From positions 2,170,001 to 2,234,000 of the forward strand of contig NC_079242.1 of NCBI RefSeq assembly GCF_028009165.1: a DNA stretch of 64,000 nt, written 5' to 3'. A program made the translations under genes and the position numbers. The stretch is from Akanthomyces muscarius (taxonomy: Eukaryota > Ascomycota > Sordariomycetes > Hypocreales > Cordycipitaceae). The notes beneath the pieces were generated by a model. The model saw nothing but the letters and a program-made list of their open reading frames with translations, did not search any database and had not been told where the DNA came from. Below are positions 11,511-23,200 of this stretch, piece by piece. Every line of letters starts with the position of its first letter. Position 1 is the stretch's first letter.

Positions 11511-12686
11511 CTGGCTAGGTTGCTTTGGCGGGGTGTGGCGCGCGGGCGCAATCGTGCTTGGGCGCACCCGGCAAGGCAAACGAACCTGGAACAAGCGGGC
11601 GTCGAGCAGAAGAGCGAGTTTCAGAAGATTAAAGTATAAGAGTGTCGTGGCATGCGTAGTATACAGGGTCCGTTGGAAAGAGCAGGCGGACTGGGACGGG
11701 TAAACGGAGACGTTGGCGGGCAGGACGTAAAAGTCCAGGTGTCGACTCGTCGAGAAGGAAAGTCGTTTGGAAGCCGGTGATGGCGGAAAATCAGAAAGAC
11801 AAACAGCAACAGGCTATTAGAATGGTAATGTTGTTGTACAGAGACTGTTTGTCGGTGAGGCAGCCTTGGGAAAAAGACAAGGCAGGAGCAGCAGGCTGGA
11901 GTGTTGGATGGTGCGTTGGTGGTGCTGTGGTGGATGTCGCGGTATAAGGAAAGTGAGGAAGCTCGACAAGAGGAAAAGTAATCAAGAAGAGTTCCGAAGA
12001 TAAAGTAGACAAGAGCAGGCCACAAAAAGAAGGAAGAACCAAGGGCAAATATAAAAAAGAACAAGATTATCCAAAAAGCACCGGTTCCTAACAAGATGCC
12101 GATCGTATGGCTCACGGACAATGGAGATGGGGGGGAAGATGGGCATAAGTAGTCGGCCGCAGCAAGCAAAGAGACCAGGCACTCGAAGTCGATCCAACAG
12201 CGGCGCAAAACGACATCCCGGTCGAGCAGCGACCCAGCAAGCGACAGCGATGGACAGGCCAGAGTGGAAACGACATCCGTTGCCTCCACGGTGTCTCACA
12301 CCACACCCAGCGGCGAGGAACAGGACAGTACCGGACAGGACAGGCAAAGCAAGGCCCAGGATATCAAAGCGGGCGTGCGGGCCAAGCCAGGATAGCGGCG
12401 GCGCGCGGGCGAGATGGGTCGGGCTCCATGGCACGCCCCTCCTCTTCTCTCTGGGAGGAGAGGAGGGTGTGCGATGGAAAAAGTGATGATGGAGGCAAGG
12501 GTGGTGGTGTGTGTGGGATGGGTGGTGAGCAGGAGACACGCCCGCTAAGCCCGTGTTTTGGTGTGTCTGGGGCGAAGAGGCAGATGGAGTGGGGACCGAG
12601 GAAGCAGAGCCAGAAAAAAAAGAAGCCATAAAATAAAATAAGACAAGAGAGACCGAAAAAAAAAAAAAAAGAAGAGGACACGCACA

Positions 12687-12716
12687 CGCCAACGCCAACG
12701 CCAGCGCCAACGCTAG
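12687..12716 (+). repeat. Six-bp tandem repeat (CGCCAA)n
   Basis: Five consecutive units CGCCAA, CGCCAA, CGCCAG, CGCCAA, CGCTAG, directly after a 15-A run at 12656-12670. Confidence 0.7.
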
Positions 12717-12762
12717 GGTGCCAGTGCCAAAAAGGTGCGGTGCCGGTCGGGAAGAGGTGGAG

Positions 12763-12783
12763 AGCTCTGAGCTCTGAGCTCTG
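12763..12783 (+). repeat. Seven-bp tandem repeat (AGCTCTG)x3
   Basis: Three perfect copies of AGCTCTG. Each overlaps the palindrome GAGCTC, so the block can fold on itself. Confidence 0.7.
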
Positions 12784-13982
12784 GAGAGCGTCGTGGTTGG
12801 GCAGACTTGGCAGACAGCAGAACTCTGTACTGGTGGTGACTGGTACATACCTACACTACTGGGTACCTACCTAATGCTGGTATCGAGCAGCGGGCCTCCC
12901 AGCCAGCACCGGGCTCGCTGGTGAGGTGGTGGCGGTCCAGTGGTGCGCTGCAGCGGGCAGTAGCGCAGTTTGTACGGACGCAGCTCGCTTTCAGGTACCA
13001 GTAGGAAGCCGTCATGGCGAAAAAGCGCATCACCCGGTGGGGGGGCACAAGAGACTTGACCAGCAAATGATGTCGTCTTGCTGCTACTGATACTACTGCT
13101 AACTACTGCTACCAGCCAGTCTAACTCTGTGACAAGTCGTTGGTGCGATGTGATTCCTCGTGGCGACATCGACTGAACGGCGCAGCCACGGCCCCAGTTC
13201 CCTCTGATCCCCTCAGCGGTGCTAATTCGGGACACACACCTCCCGGCGACAGAATCCAGAGATAATAAAATAGAATAATGCATGTACACTGACGACGACG
13301 ACGACCTCTGCCACACTGCCTCGTACGCCCGCCATGCAATGTACTGCGGTACCCGTATTCTCTCACATTCCCATTAGCCAGCCCACTGGGCTGCCTCTGT
13401 GTGTGGGCGGCAAATTAGGGCCCCAGTTGGCTTGGCCACACTCTTTCCACAACCACACACGTCTCTCGCTATTCCTGGCCTGGGCTTTTCGTCCTTCCCA
13501 CCGGGGAGGCTAGGAAGCCCGTGTTAGCGCACACTGCAACCTGGCAAAGAAGAAAATTTTCCCACTGCGCTGGGCCAAAAAAAAAAATGTTCGCAATTCA
13601 ACTCTCTCAGCAGGGTCCCTGCTAAATCACTGCCCAGTGTTGAAATGAGAAGAGGGGACCAAGAGAGAGAGACGGCCATGCCCGTGGAGGCCACACACAC
13701 GCGCTCCCCAACTAACTATTGGAACCGAGCTAGCGGAATAGTAGCCCAGGCTTCCGCGTAATTTGTCCAGATCCTTTCATGAAACCAGAAACCCTCAGAA
13801 TGAAAATGAAAAGGTTTCTTTCCGAGTAGTGGATATCACCAGTATGGCTGTGTAGGTAGAGAGGCCTCGCTCGAGTCCTCGTCCGGCAACACCTTCTCAA
13901 GCTGGCATGCCCGCAAACCACGGACAAGAATGTGCGCGTGGGCGCGAATATGCACCCACGCGCCGCAGCAGCTTTACACGTC

Positions 13983-14006
13983 TTTTTTTTTTTTTTTTTT
14001 TTTTTT
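13983..14006 (+). repeat. Homopolymer of 24 T
   Basis: Run of 24 T on the plus strand inside the desert. It could be a nucleosome-depleting tract or the A-tail of an old retrocopy read in reverse, but no retrocopy is visible beside it. Confidence 0.8.
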
Positions 14007-17000
14007 GTTGGACTCGTTACGTAGCGTGTCAGTCAACACGGGAATCCTCCTCCTCCCGTTATCCACCTCAAGGGCAGGACAGGCAGGCGCATAAAATAAA
14101 ATAAAAAGAAGGAAAACGAGTGTGTGCGCGTGCTTGCATATCCCTTGTCCCCAAAGCCAGCCAACCACAGCGGCGCTCGACGACGCGCACCAGCACAATT
14201 CACGCGCCACTTTCACATTCTCGTTTTATGCCGAGTCCACAATTACGCACACACACACCCTTTCGTCACAACTCATGCACAGTGCCGCTGTGTGATAGGC
14301 CAGCGGCTCGGACCACACCCCTCCCTCTGTCTTTGTCTCTCACGAGCTTGCATATCTTTTTTTTAAGGCATTTGCTTCTGCTGTTGTGCAAACCAAGGCA
14401 GCTGTAGTTGTCAGCCCCAACAACCAGAACCAGCCTGTGCCTCTCTCTGCCACCACAGCGCCTGTGCACAGCCATTGGATGTCACACTTGCAGTGCGCTC
14501 GGCCAATGCAAGGCACAAATGGACCGCCGATGGCGTTGGCGTCGTCGTCTCCGCCATCTCGTGACAGCTTCGTTTCTTCCCTAGCGTTACCTCACAATTC
14601 TTTTTATTTCTTTTTTAATTGTCCTTGCTTTCTTATTCGTTCCCTCTTGTCAGTTTCGTTTCTTTGCTTGCCGCCGTCTGCTGAAAATGTCCATCCGTAG
14701 CTCCCGCAATGCTCATCCCAGCCCATCCCGCTAGCCAAAACTTGTGGCGGCGCCAGATGTGCCATCTCTCTCACCATGTGCGTGCGCTTTGAACCACGCT
14801 CTTCCGTCCCAAAGTGAGACCATCTCTTCTGAGCTTCCTACTGTGGGCCCCTCGTCTCCAAAGAGGCCCCGTTGCGAGCCTGTCAACTTCTTCCATCGTC
14901 TTCGACTGGCGGCGGAGCTCGGGCTTGCTTGAGATAGAGGCAGAACGCACAAGAACTAAATAAATAAATAAAATACCAATAAAACACGCCCATTAAATCC
15001 AAACAGGTAGATCCAAATACGAAGAAAAAAAATGCACCGTCTCGCTTCGTACGTACGGGACCAAACCTCAATATAGAAACAGGGCTGTGCATAATCCCCC
15101 AATGGACACCTGCATTGCGTACACAGCCCTGACAGCCTAGCTATATGATACAAGTGCTCTGCCTCAGTGCTGCATAATCATGTAACCCGTCTTGAAATTG
15201 ATTTGATTTGGTTCCAACATATCCACAAAGATCACAGTCGCGGTTTTATTATTGAGCTCCCAAACAGTAGCATAGTACTGTAGAGTTGCAAGACGGATTT
15301 TTGGCTTTTCGATAGCGGCTGTGGCCGTCGATTTTAGTTTATTTGGGCCACGCCAATACGAACTGTGAAAGACCCAGACCAGACGTCAGCGTCATCACGA
15401 TCGCACCCACCCACCTCTGGCTACACAGTTTGGCAGTCCCAGCCGGGTGGCCTAGCGTACTGCAGCTCCCGCTTTTCTGCACCGGTGTGTCGCCGCTGCG
15501 TATAGCTTCTTGGTGTAACTTGGAGCCCCGGCAGATGCGGATTTCCCTCACTTCAAGATGGCCAAAGAAATAAAGACTGTCACGTTCTCAAACAACGCAA
15601 CAGTGCACACATGTCGAGACTGGTGCTGGAGGGGCGCTTAAACGCCGATCCCAATTGAAGATTGGATTGGATGTGCTGTGTGCTGACTGGGGTATGGTGG
15701 CCCGTAACTGTGACTACACTGATACGCATTGCGCACAAGAAAAATTCTGTCAAAGTTCTGAGGCTAGCCGAGGCTGGCTTGACCTGATCATCACCATCTT
15801 TTTCAAACTCTGGATGCCTGCGCCAAGAACCACTCTCGAAGCCCAAACAGTTCACCAAGGACAGCCACCCGACCTGCATGTTCCCCATGCACCTCTCTCT
15901 TTGGGTCAGGCTGTTTTACGCTCGCTGCGCCAAAAAGGCTGCCTTGCTGGTGACATTGAGGGCCCATGAGGGTGGGCCATGGTAGCATTCTATCACCAGC
16001 TGCGCACACGTCGAGCACCCATTCACAGCGCAGCGGACGTCCCCTGCCCTACATCATCATGCCTTAGCTTGCGATGCACGCTGCATGGAGCTAGCTGGCC
16101 CAGCCCCAGGAATAAAAATACATTTTTCCCTCTAGTCCCAGGAAAGTAAATGCGAGAGCCTGCTCTCAAGAAAGAGAAAAGTAGAGACTATCCAAATATC
16201 CAGGCCACGACGAAAGGTCTCAGCGCAACTGCACGCCCGACCCATTGAGCAGCGTCCTTCGCCTCTGGGACTTGTCGAGTCAAGAGGCAGCTGGCAAATG
16301 GATACCAACGCGGCTCGCCACGTTCGACGGGTCTCCCGAAGGAAGCCAGCTGTCAGCCCTTCAGCGTCGCAGACCCAGTTGGACCAGTTTCACCATTGAA
16401 TCTGGGGGCGCGAGTCAGCAGCGCAGTGTCGTCCAATCTACCCACGATGCCACTAATGATACCCAGTAAAGCCATCTTTCTTCAACATGGCAAAGTTGGA
16501 TGCAGGAGACGCAAAGCACTGTCCATCTCCATGTGCTCTGTGCGGCCATGCCCAATATTCCGTCTCCATCAACTCTTTTCAGCTTCCCACTTGCGTTGTA
16601 GTACTGCTCTGCTTTACACGATTCAAGCGACCAAGTGGGCTTATTTCCCTCTAGTTTTATTGTATTGCGTCTTTCTTATTATTGAATCGTTTGGACTAGT
16701 GCTTTTATTGCAGGACAACTCTCTATCCCGCGAATGAACGAAACAGGCTACACGTGCATCCACAAACAGTTTCTTGTCTGCATGTACACTTTCAAGCTTG
16801 ACATGCCGTCCAAGCAGGCCTATGCTACATATGTGCCACGTTGTCATCTAAAAACGCAACATGAAAAGTTCTACATACCCGTACCCGCGTGGCATTTTGC
16901 CATGCAATGACTGTATGTGCGTGCCGCGCCACTCAGACCACAATCCATCACCGAGCGCAACTGCCATCTTCTGCCTCCAATCCTTCAACGTGGCGGCCGA

Positions 17001-20000
17001 GAGGGCAAGCCATCGGCACCAACGGACAACGGGCAACCTGCCATCTTTGGTCGTGGCGTTTCGTGTTGCCTCTGTAGACGGTATCCATACATGTCCCCAG
17101 ACTGCAAGCCCAGAAAGAAAAAGGGCCCGCCGCCAGGTTTCCCCTCTTTGCCTCTTCAGCCACCGAGATTAAGCCTTTTTGCTCGCTTGGATGGGGAGTT
17201 CATACGAGAAGGAAGCCGCGGTGGAGTGGAGTGGTGGTCGAGCCGGCCGTCAGTGGGACGAAATTCGTCTCGTCGTAGAAGGACTCCAGACTGGACCAGG
17301 CTTGTCATGTATTTAGGACGTTGTACGGCAAGTACGGGTAGATGAAGGGTCGTGCGATCTACTGGTACTACTTCGTGAGTCACAGAGCTCTTTGATGGAG
17401 CTTTTTGAAAGCCGACTTCCACTACGCTTTTCCTGGGCTGCTAAAATTCCTTGCGCCCCGAGATTAAACTACAAATAGCAAGAAGAGAGTTTTTTGTGCC
17501 GTATAATTCACGGCTTCCAGAGTATCAATGAGCTGATGTTGCAGCCAGAATCCAGATAATACCCACCATTTTTAGCGTTCCAACCTGCTGGATATGAGAG
17601 TTGCAGGGTGCTGAACCGCAGGCTGCATACTGATAACTGGAGCTGCGTTGTCGCCCTTGCATATCAGCGGGCTTCCTCCAGGTCCCAGCGGAGGGGGAGC
17701 ATGCGGCTTGCACAACTAATGCACCCTGCTAGCATCGACAGAGGAGAAAACATGAAACACAACGGCTTGGACATGGCGCTGCCTTCTTGTCTATCAAAAA
17801 CGCAGCTCGTCAACGAGTAATGAGGCCCGTGATAGCAGATCTGGCGGCCTCTGCGGCATGATCCGCATGAGTCGCTTCGTCTGCGAGTAGCGTCCAAGCT
17901 TGGGGCTGATGGATTTGCCGAAACGATATGCGAACTTTCTTCAGGCCGGCCTGTGAATCAAATCTGGTCATTGGCATGGGTGGCAGTCATGAGCATCGAC
18001 CAACTAACAATGCTCAAGGGCCGTTCCGATGGTCGGGCTTGCCGACGCTAGAACAGCCAGGGACAGGGACAGGAGCAGGGTCTGAGGGACGAACCAGACA
18101 GCGTCATGTTGGACGCAGAAGTCCATTGGCAGCCGGTCCAGCCCAGTGCACACGAGTGCCAATCACACCACGTCGGCGTGGAGGAGACTGTCACTCGGCC
18201 GATCAGGTACCTGAACTAGCACCACCACCGTCTGGCATAGCGCCCAACAACGCCAACATCACACCACGGCCGGGAACTGTTCCTGGATCCTTCTCCAGTT
18301 TGTCCAGGAACCGGGTCAAGTTCTCGCAAGTGGCAGGCGAAACAAAAAGGTGGAAACTACAGCCCCGGGACGAGTCCTATTGGTCGCCGCCACGAGGAAT
18401 GCTTTCTGAACCTGAAACCTTAGCGTTGCATAAGCTTGTGGGTGCATTGGAGCGATGTCTTGGTGCGCCTGGTCCCTTTCCCTTCCACTTGACGTGACAC
18501 TTTTTTTTTATGCACACACGCCAGCATCCAATCTATTTTGCCTTTGTGCTCGCGAGCACACTAGCGGTGATGGAGTTTTGAATATCCACAGTGCCACCAG
18601 AAGCTCTCAACAAGCCGGCATCACACTGGATTGGCCGTTGCTTCCTCCTCCAAGCCGAAGCCTTGGTTCGCTGTCCCAGCGCTCCGGGCAAGGGCTGGCA
18701 ATTGGCCCTCTGAGAAGAGCACGGCCCCAGTGATGAACTGGAAAGCTGGGCTGTAGCGACAGCCACCGCTGCCGATCACTCTGCTCGAGAGTCTTGTCAT
18801 TTCGACTCTACCATCGACTGCTACGGCGTGCCCATGGATGCGGTCTTGCCTTGTAGAGAAACAACAGTCCAACGCGCTGGCAAGTTACATTGTATTATGC
18901 GACGGGGTGGCATCTCTTCATGATTTGACAAAGAATAATCTGACCAGCTAAAAACTGTCAAAATTGTCATGTAGGAATACATAGCCTGTCTTGTCTGGTG
19001 CAGCCTAGGACTGGCTCGTGCGCGCTTCCGGGCGCAAGTAAACGGCGTGCTGTCTTGAACCTAATGCATGCCGAAGGAGCTAGAATAAAACGGCAGATGT
19101 CTTTTGCCTCTGCTAATGCAGCCTTCGCAATCGGCACAGCATAATAAATGGCACCGGCAGCGTATGATTTCGCCGTCTCGATGGGGTCTTTCCCCATTCT
19201 CCGGGAAGAATCACCGCTGATTGTGGCCGTCCTTGACCGTGGCCACTCCGTCGCCTTGGGTCAATTCGTGCTAGTCCTTGCTAGCCCAGTTCCAGAGTGA
19301 CGTCTATTCTAGCCTCTCGGCCAGAAGGAATCAGTGGGGGAGCAGCTTTGTGGTCGAGTCCTCGGCAAGAGCTAGCACGAAGTATGCTGCCAGCCCTGCC
19401 AAATTGGAGTTGGAGTTGTCACAGCGTTGCAGCCGCAGCTACCAGTACGGCGGCCAAGATGGTGTCTGGTTAGAGTTGAGGTAGTTGTCTTGGCTGTTGC
19501 CAGGAATTTCCGAAAATTTGATAGACTAGGCAGTGTTTAGGCCGTACCGGCCTGCTTCCCCGACTGCCTTTGTATTATACCATCAGTCACTAATTGCACG
19601 GTTGCACGGTGTAGCAGTTGGAGCTGTTCAACACATTGCCGACTCTTGGTCAAGGTTTCGCTTCGTTTCAGCGAGTTCAATGCAAACCGGTGTCGTCGGC
19701 GTTGGCACAGGCAAACGCCACCCGCTCGGTCCAGCCAGCCAACGGTGTGCAGAGGCAAAAGGGACCAAAGCAGACGACGCCTCATTCGATATTATCAGCA
19801 GCCACCAGAAGCCTGGGAAAAAGGCTCCATCCACATTGCGGGGTACCGAGGAAGCACAGGCTGCACAAGCTGCGTCAGCAAGACTTTGTGAAAAAGAGCG
19901 CAGCACGGTATTGGGAGGCCCGAGGTGCGCGGAGCAGAAGGATGCGAGTGGCACACTGAGGGTGCATATTGTGGTGGTGGTGACGACCCTGGTGCCTGCA

Positions 20001-20254
20001 TCTGGCTACATGCCATGGACTTGCTGGACTTGGTCGGCTGCACAGTGCCCGTCACCTCTTATGTTGTACACGTACGGAGTACTGGTAGTGTTCCTGCATC
20101 AACATGTGGCTCTCCGCACTGTACTCGTATGCACAGCGGACGTAAAGGGTAATGAAGAGCGTTGTGCAATCCCAAGCCATCAGCCTCTGCTCCACTCATG
20201 CAGGTACCAGCACCATGCAAATGAGGTCGAATATGCAGGTACCGGTCGCTGGCC

Positions 20255-20281
20255 AGGCACCAAGGCACCAAGGCATCAAGC
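20255..20281 (+). repeat. Nine-bp tandem repeat (AGGCACCAA)x3
   Basis: Two exact copies of AGGCACCAA and one AGGCATCAA. The motif TGCAGGTACC also occurs twice just upstream (about 20.20-20.24 kb). Confidence 0.6.
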
Positions 20282-23200
20282 ATCCAGCGAATCCAGGCAC
20301 AAAATCTGCTTCAAGACATCCAGAGCAGCACCACAAGCAGCATCCACACGGCCAAACGGCCTACCGGAATGATCCGCTGCTCCTCTTCCGACCACCACTT
20401 CGCCAAGAACAAGAACTAGAGCCTGCTGCCTGCACACCACCGGCCGCCAGCCTCAGTCGACCCCGTTTGGCTGCATCCCAATTCATCATCAGTACGTACT
20501 GTATGTACTCCATACACTGCGATGTATCGACTGAGTGTCAACCAGTTTTGCCAGTATTCTCTCTCTCGGCCCACTATCGCCCGTCCCGGCCGTCGTTGCA
20601 CGTTTATCTGTTCTTTTTTGCTTTTTCCCACGGTGCTGGTCGCTCTTCGCAGGCTGCCATCCCGTTTCCCCCGCCGTTGCCAACGAAATTTCGACGTGAA
20701 ACGTCTCTGTAATCTCGCTACCTAGCCCATGCCAGGCGGCTGTCGGCACTCTCTGTGCGTCCGTCCGCTGCCTTCACACCCTTTCTCTGTGCCTGGCCTA
20801 GGTGTGGACAGGGTCTGAAAACCCGGCAGACTGGACGAGCCTGCAAGCCTACTGGTACCCTGCCAGGGTGCTTCGTGCACGCTGTGATGCCACGGAACCG
20901 GCTGCTGCAGACGCGGTCGCTGGGGAGGGGTGTGTCGTTGATTGCCTCCATCGAAACCAGTTAACCGATGCCTATTATCCTTGGTGGTTCATCTGGCACC
21001 ATTGCGGCCCTATTGCCAGGCTCCGGAGCTTTCTTCTGCGCCGCCCATCTGCACGTCCCTGGCAACTGGCTGGCTCGGGTGTAACCTCCCTCGTCGGGGT
21101 CTGGCCATCCCGGGGCCTGGACAGGAACAGGCTTGCCAGACCCTGTCATGGCTTTGGCAACATTGCCACCAGCTGCGGCGATGCTACCTCGCCGGACCAG
21201 GTGGGAGAGTGGGATGCACTAAGTAGACTAGCTGCTCTTGACCCCTGCCGCCTAGCGCCTGTTGGTCCCTCGAGATTGTGATGCCTGTTCAGCCACCAAA
21301 CTGGCACTGCCTTGCCCGTCAACTTGCCAGTCTTTTCTCAACGCGGCAAAGTCTCGAAGAGTTTGCCACTCCAAATCTCAAATCACGACCAGAGGGGGAC
21401 AAGATTTGCATCCCCACGGTTTACCAAGCAAGAAGGGATTTGCAGCATCGTGCGCCACGTTCTTGGTTCAGGTTCCCGGCAGTCATTTCTCGTTATTCGG
21501 CAAAACGGTCTCGCTATTAGTCTGATTCATTGACTTTCAAAAGAGGGCCAGATGAAGAAAACGGTCCCCGAGCCTCTGTAATGAACTGTCTCGTTCAATT
21601 TCTCTTGTCACCGCCACAACTACCCGTAACATTACACTCGCACGCTTCTCAGCGTGAGCTCCGGCGTGGACCTGGCCAACTGGGAACCAGATGAACTGCC
21701 CCGCCGCCTAGACAATGCAAGTCCACTCGGCACCCATGCCTCGTTGATCCTGGCTTCTGAGTCCCCGGATTTCTTCCATTTGCCCAGCCGACGCTAGGGA
21801 ATGAATGTCACTCTGCAACCTGTGCCAGAAACTCAAGGCCACAGCGCCATTGCGCCATACTCGATTGGGAGATCTTCTACTCTTATCGCAATGCACTTGT
21901 ACCAGTGCCTTGGTAGCTGGTATCACAAGTAGCAGCACTCGCCGAGATGGTGGCACAGTGACAACATTGAACGATGCAGCTTCTCGCCCCAGAATGGACC
22001 AATGGCTTATCATGTGTCCAATTGCTCGGCTTCTATTTAGTTGCCAGGACCGGAATTTAATACATCTGCCTGCTTATGAAGACCAGCATCAGATTCACCC
22101 AACACCACCTGTCCGGCGAAATTGTTCTCGTTAGCACAAGGGTACGGGTCCCTGCTGGCCAACTAGCCTGGTCATGACCACCCTGGTCGAGGCTAATTAC
22201 GATATATAATGGCCTTCTGGAAGGTTTCGTCGACTTTCACCACCCAACCCAGCCCAACCCAGCGGGACGGCAATTTGAGCCCTTGCAACCGGCCGACAAG
22301 GGTGCCAGCACGCGGCCGATACCACCCTACTACCAAAGGCCTCTGGGCAGGCCAAATGGCTCAGTCTCATTTTGGCGTCGGGTCGCAGTAATTTGTGCCT
22401 GCTCCATCCGTCTACAAGTGCACGAGCCATACATCTTCTGGATCGCTTCTCCAACGAAGGAAAAAATCAGCAGTTCCTAATCTACTGGTGTGGCATGTCA
22501 CTTTGTTCCACGTTCTTTTTTAGCATTGGGCCGCTATTACCAGCACTTCGAAAATTACCGTCGCGGTAAGTAGATTTGTTCCCGCACTGGGTACTGGACA
22601 AAAATATCGGGGCTGGTCCCTGTGAAATTATAGTTTCGTCGAAACGGGCAGACAGGCAAACAGGACAGGTCACCGAGAAGCTCGTGCTCCGAGAACACGT
22701 TGCTGGGGCTCTCGATAACGAACTGCGTGTTGATCTGCGCCAATGAAAGGCACACGAGAGCTTTGTTTCAGGGCTATGCCGCATGTCGTCTTTTTACGTA
22801 TTGTGAACGTGTCGTCCGGCGCGCAGTTGCGCAGGTACACTCCAACTGGTCTCTCGAGCCGGATGATGCACCTCAGCCCAGGGCCGATCGCAACTCCGGT
22901 CCGGGCACCAAAGAAACGTGTGGGTGGTGAGCGGGTGAGCGGACACAGGAAAGATGTCGTCTTCCTTGCCAGCTTGCCAGCCACAAAAGCCGGCTGCATC
23001 CGCGATTCAAGACGGGCGCCAAACAAAAAGCAAAACCTAGTGGCTCGTCGTTTTGTCACAATGCCGTCACTAGCAATGTGGAGTCATGTTTACTTCTTTC
23101 CACCAAAGCTCAACTGCATCAAGGCCGTTTCTTTTCTTTTTTACTTTCCGTAAATCCACCTGCATGTCTTGTCCCTCGAGAAAGGCGCCTTCTTCTTCGT

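Larger units (their letters stand above)
11462..12870 (-). other. Probable long 5' leader / promoter of MSN2
   Basis: About 1.4 kb, strongly pyrimidine-rich on the minus strand, the sense strand of MSN2, as is common for leaders and core promoters of fungal regulators. Several ATG-initiated frames occur but none resembles a protein. An STRE-like CCCCT is present at 12436-12440, compatible with self-regulation but expected by chance too. Confidence 0.4.

Noticed and set aside
17928..18497. 189-codon plus-strand frame in the desert
   Set aside because: Pro/Arg/Gly-rich with no recognisable motif; I do not claim a gene.
19533..20372. 279-codon plus-strand frame in the desert
   Set aside because: Low-complexity composition, no domain, competing frames on both strands, no splice partners seen.
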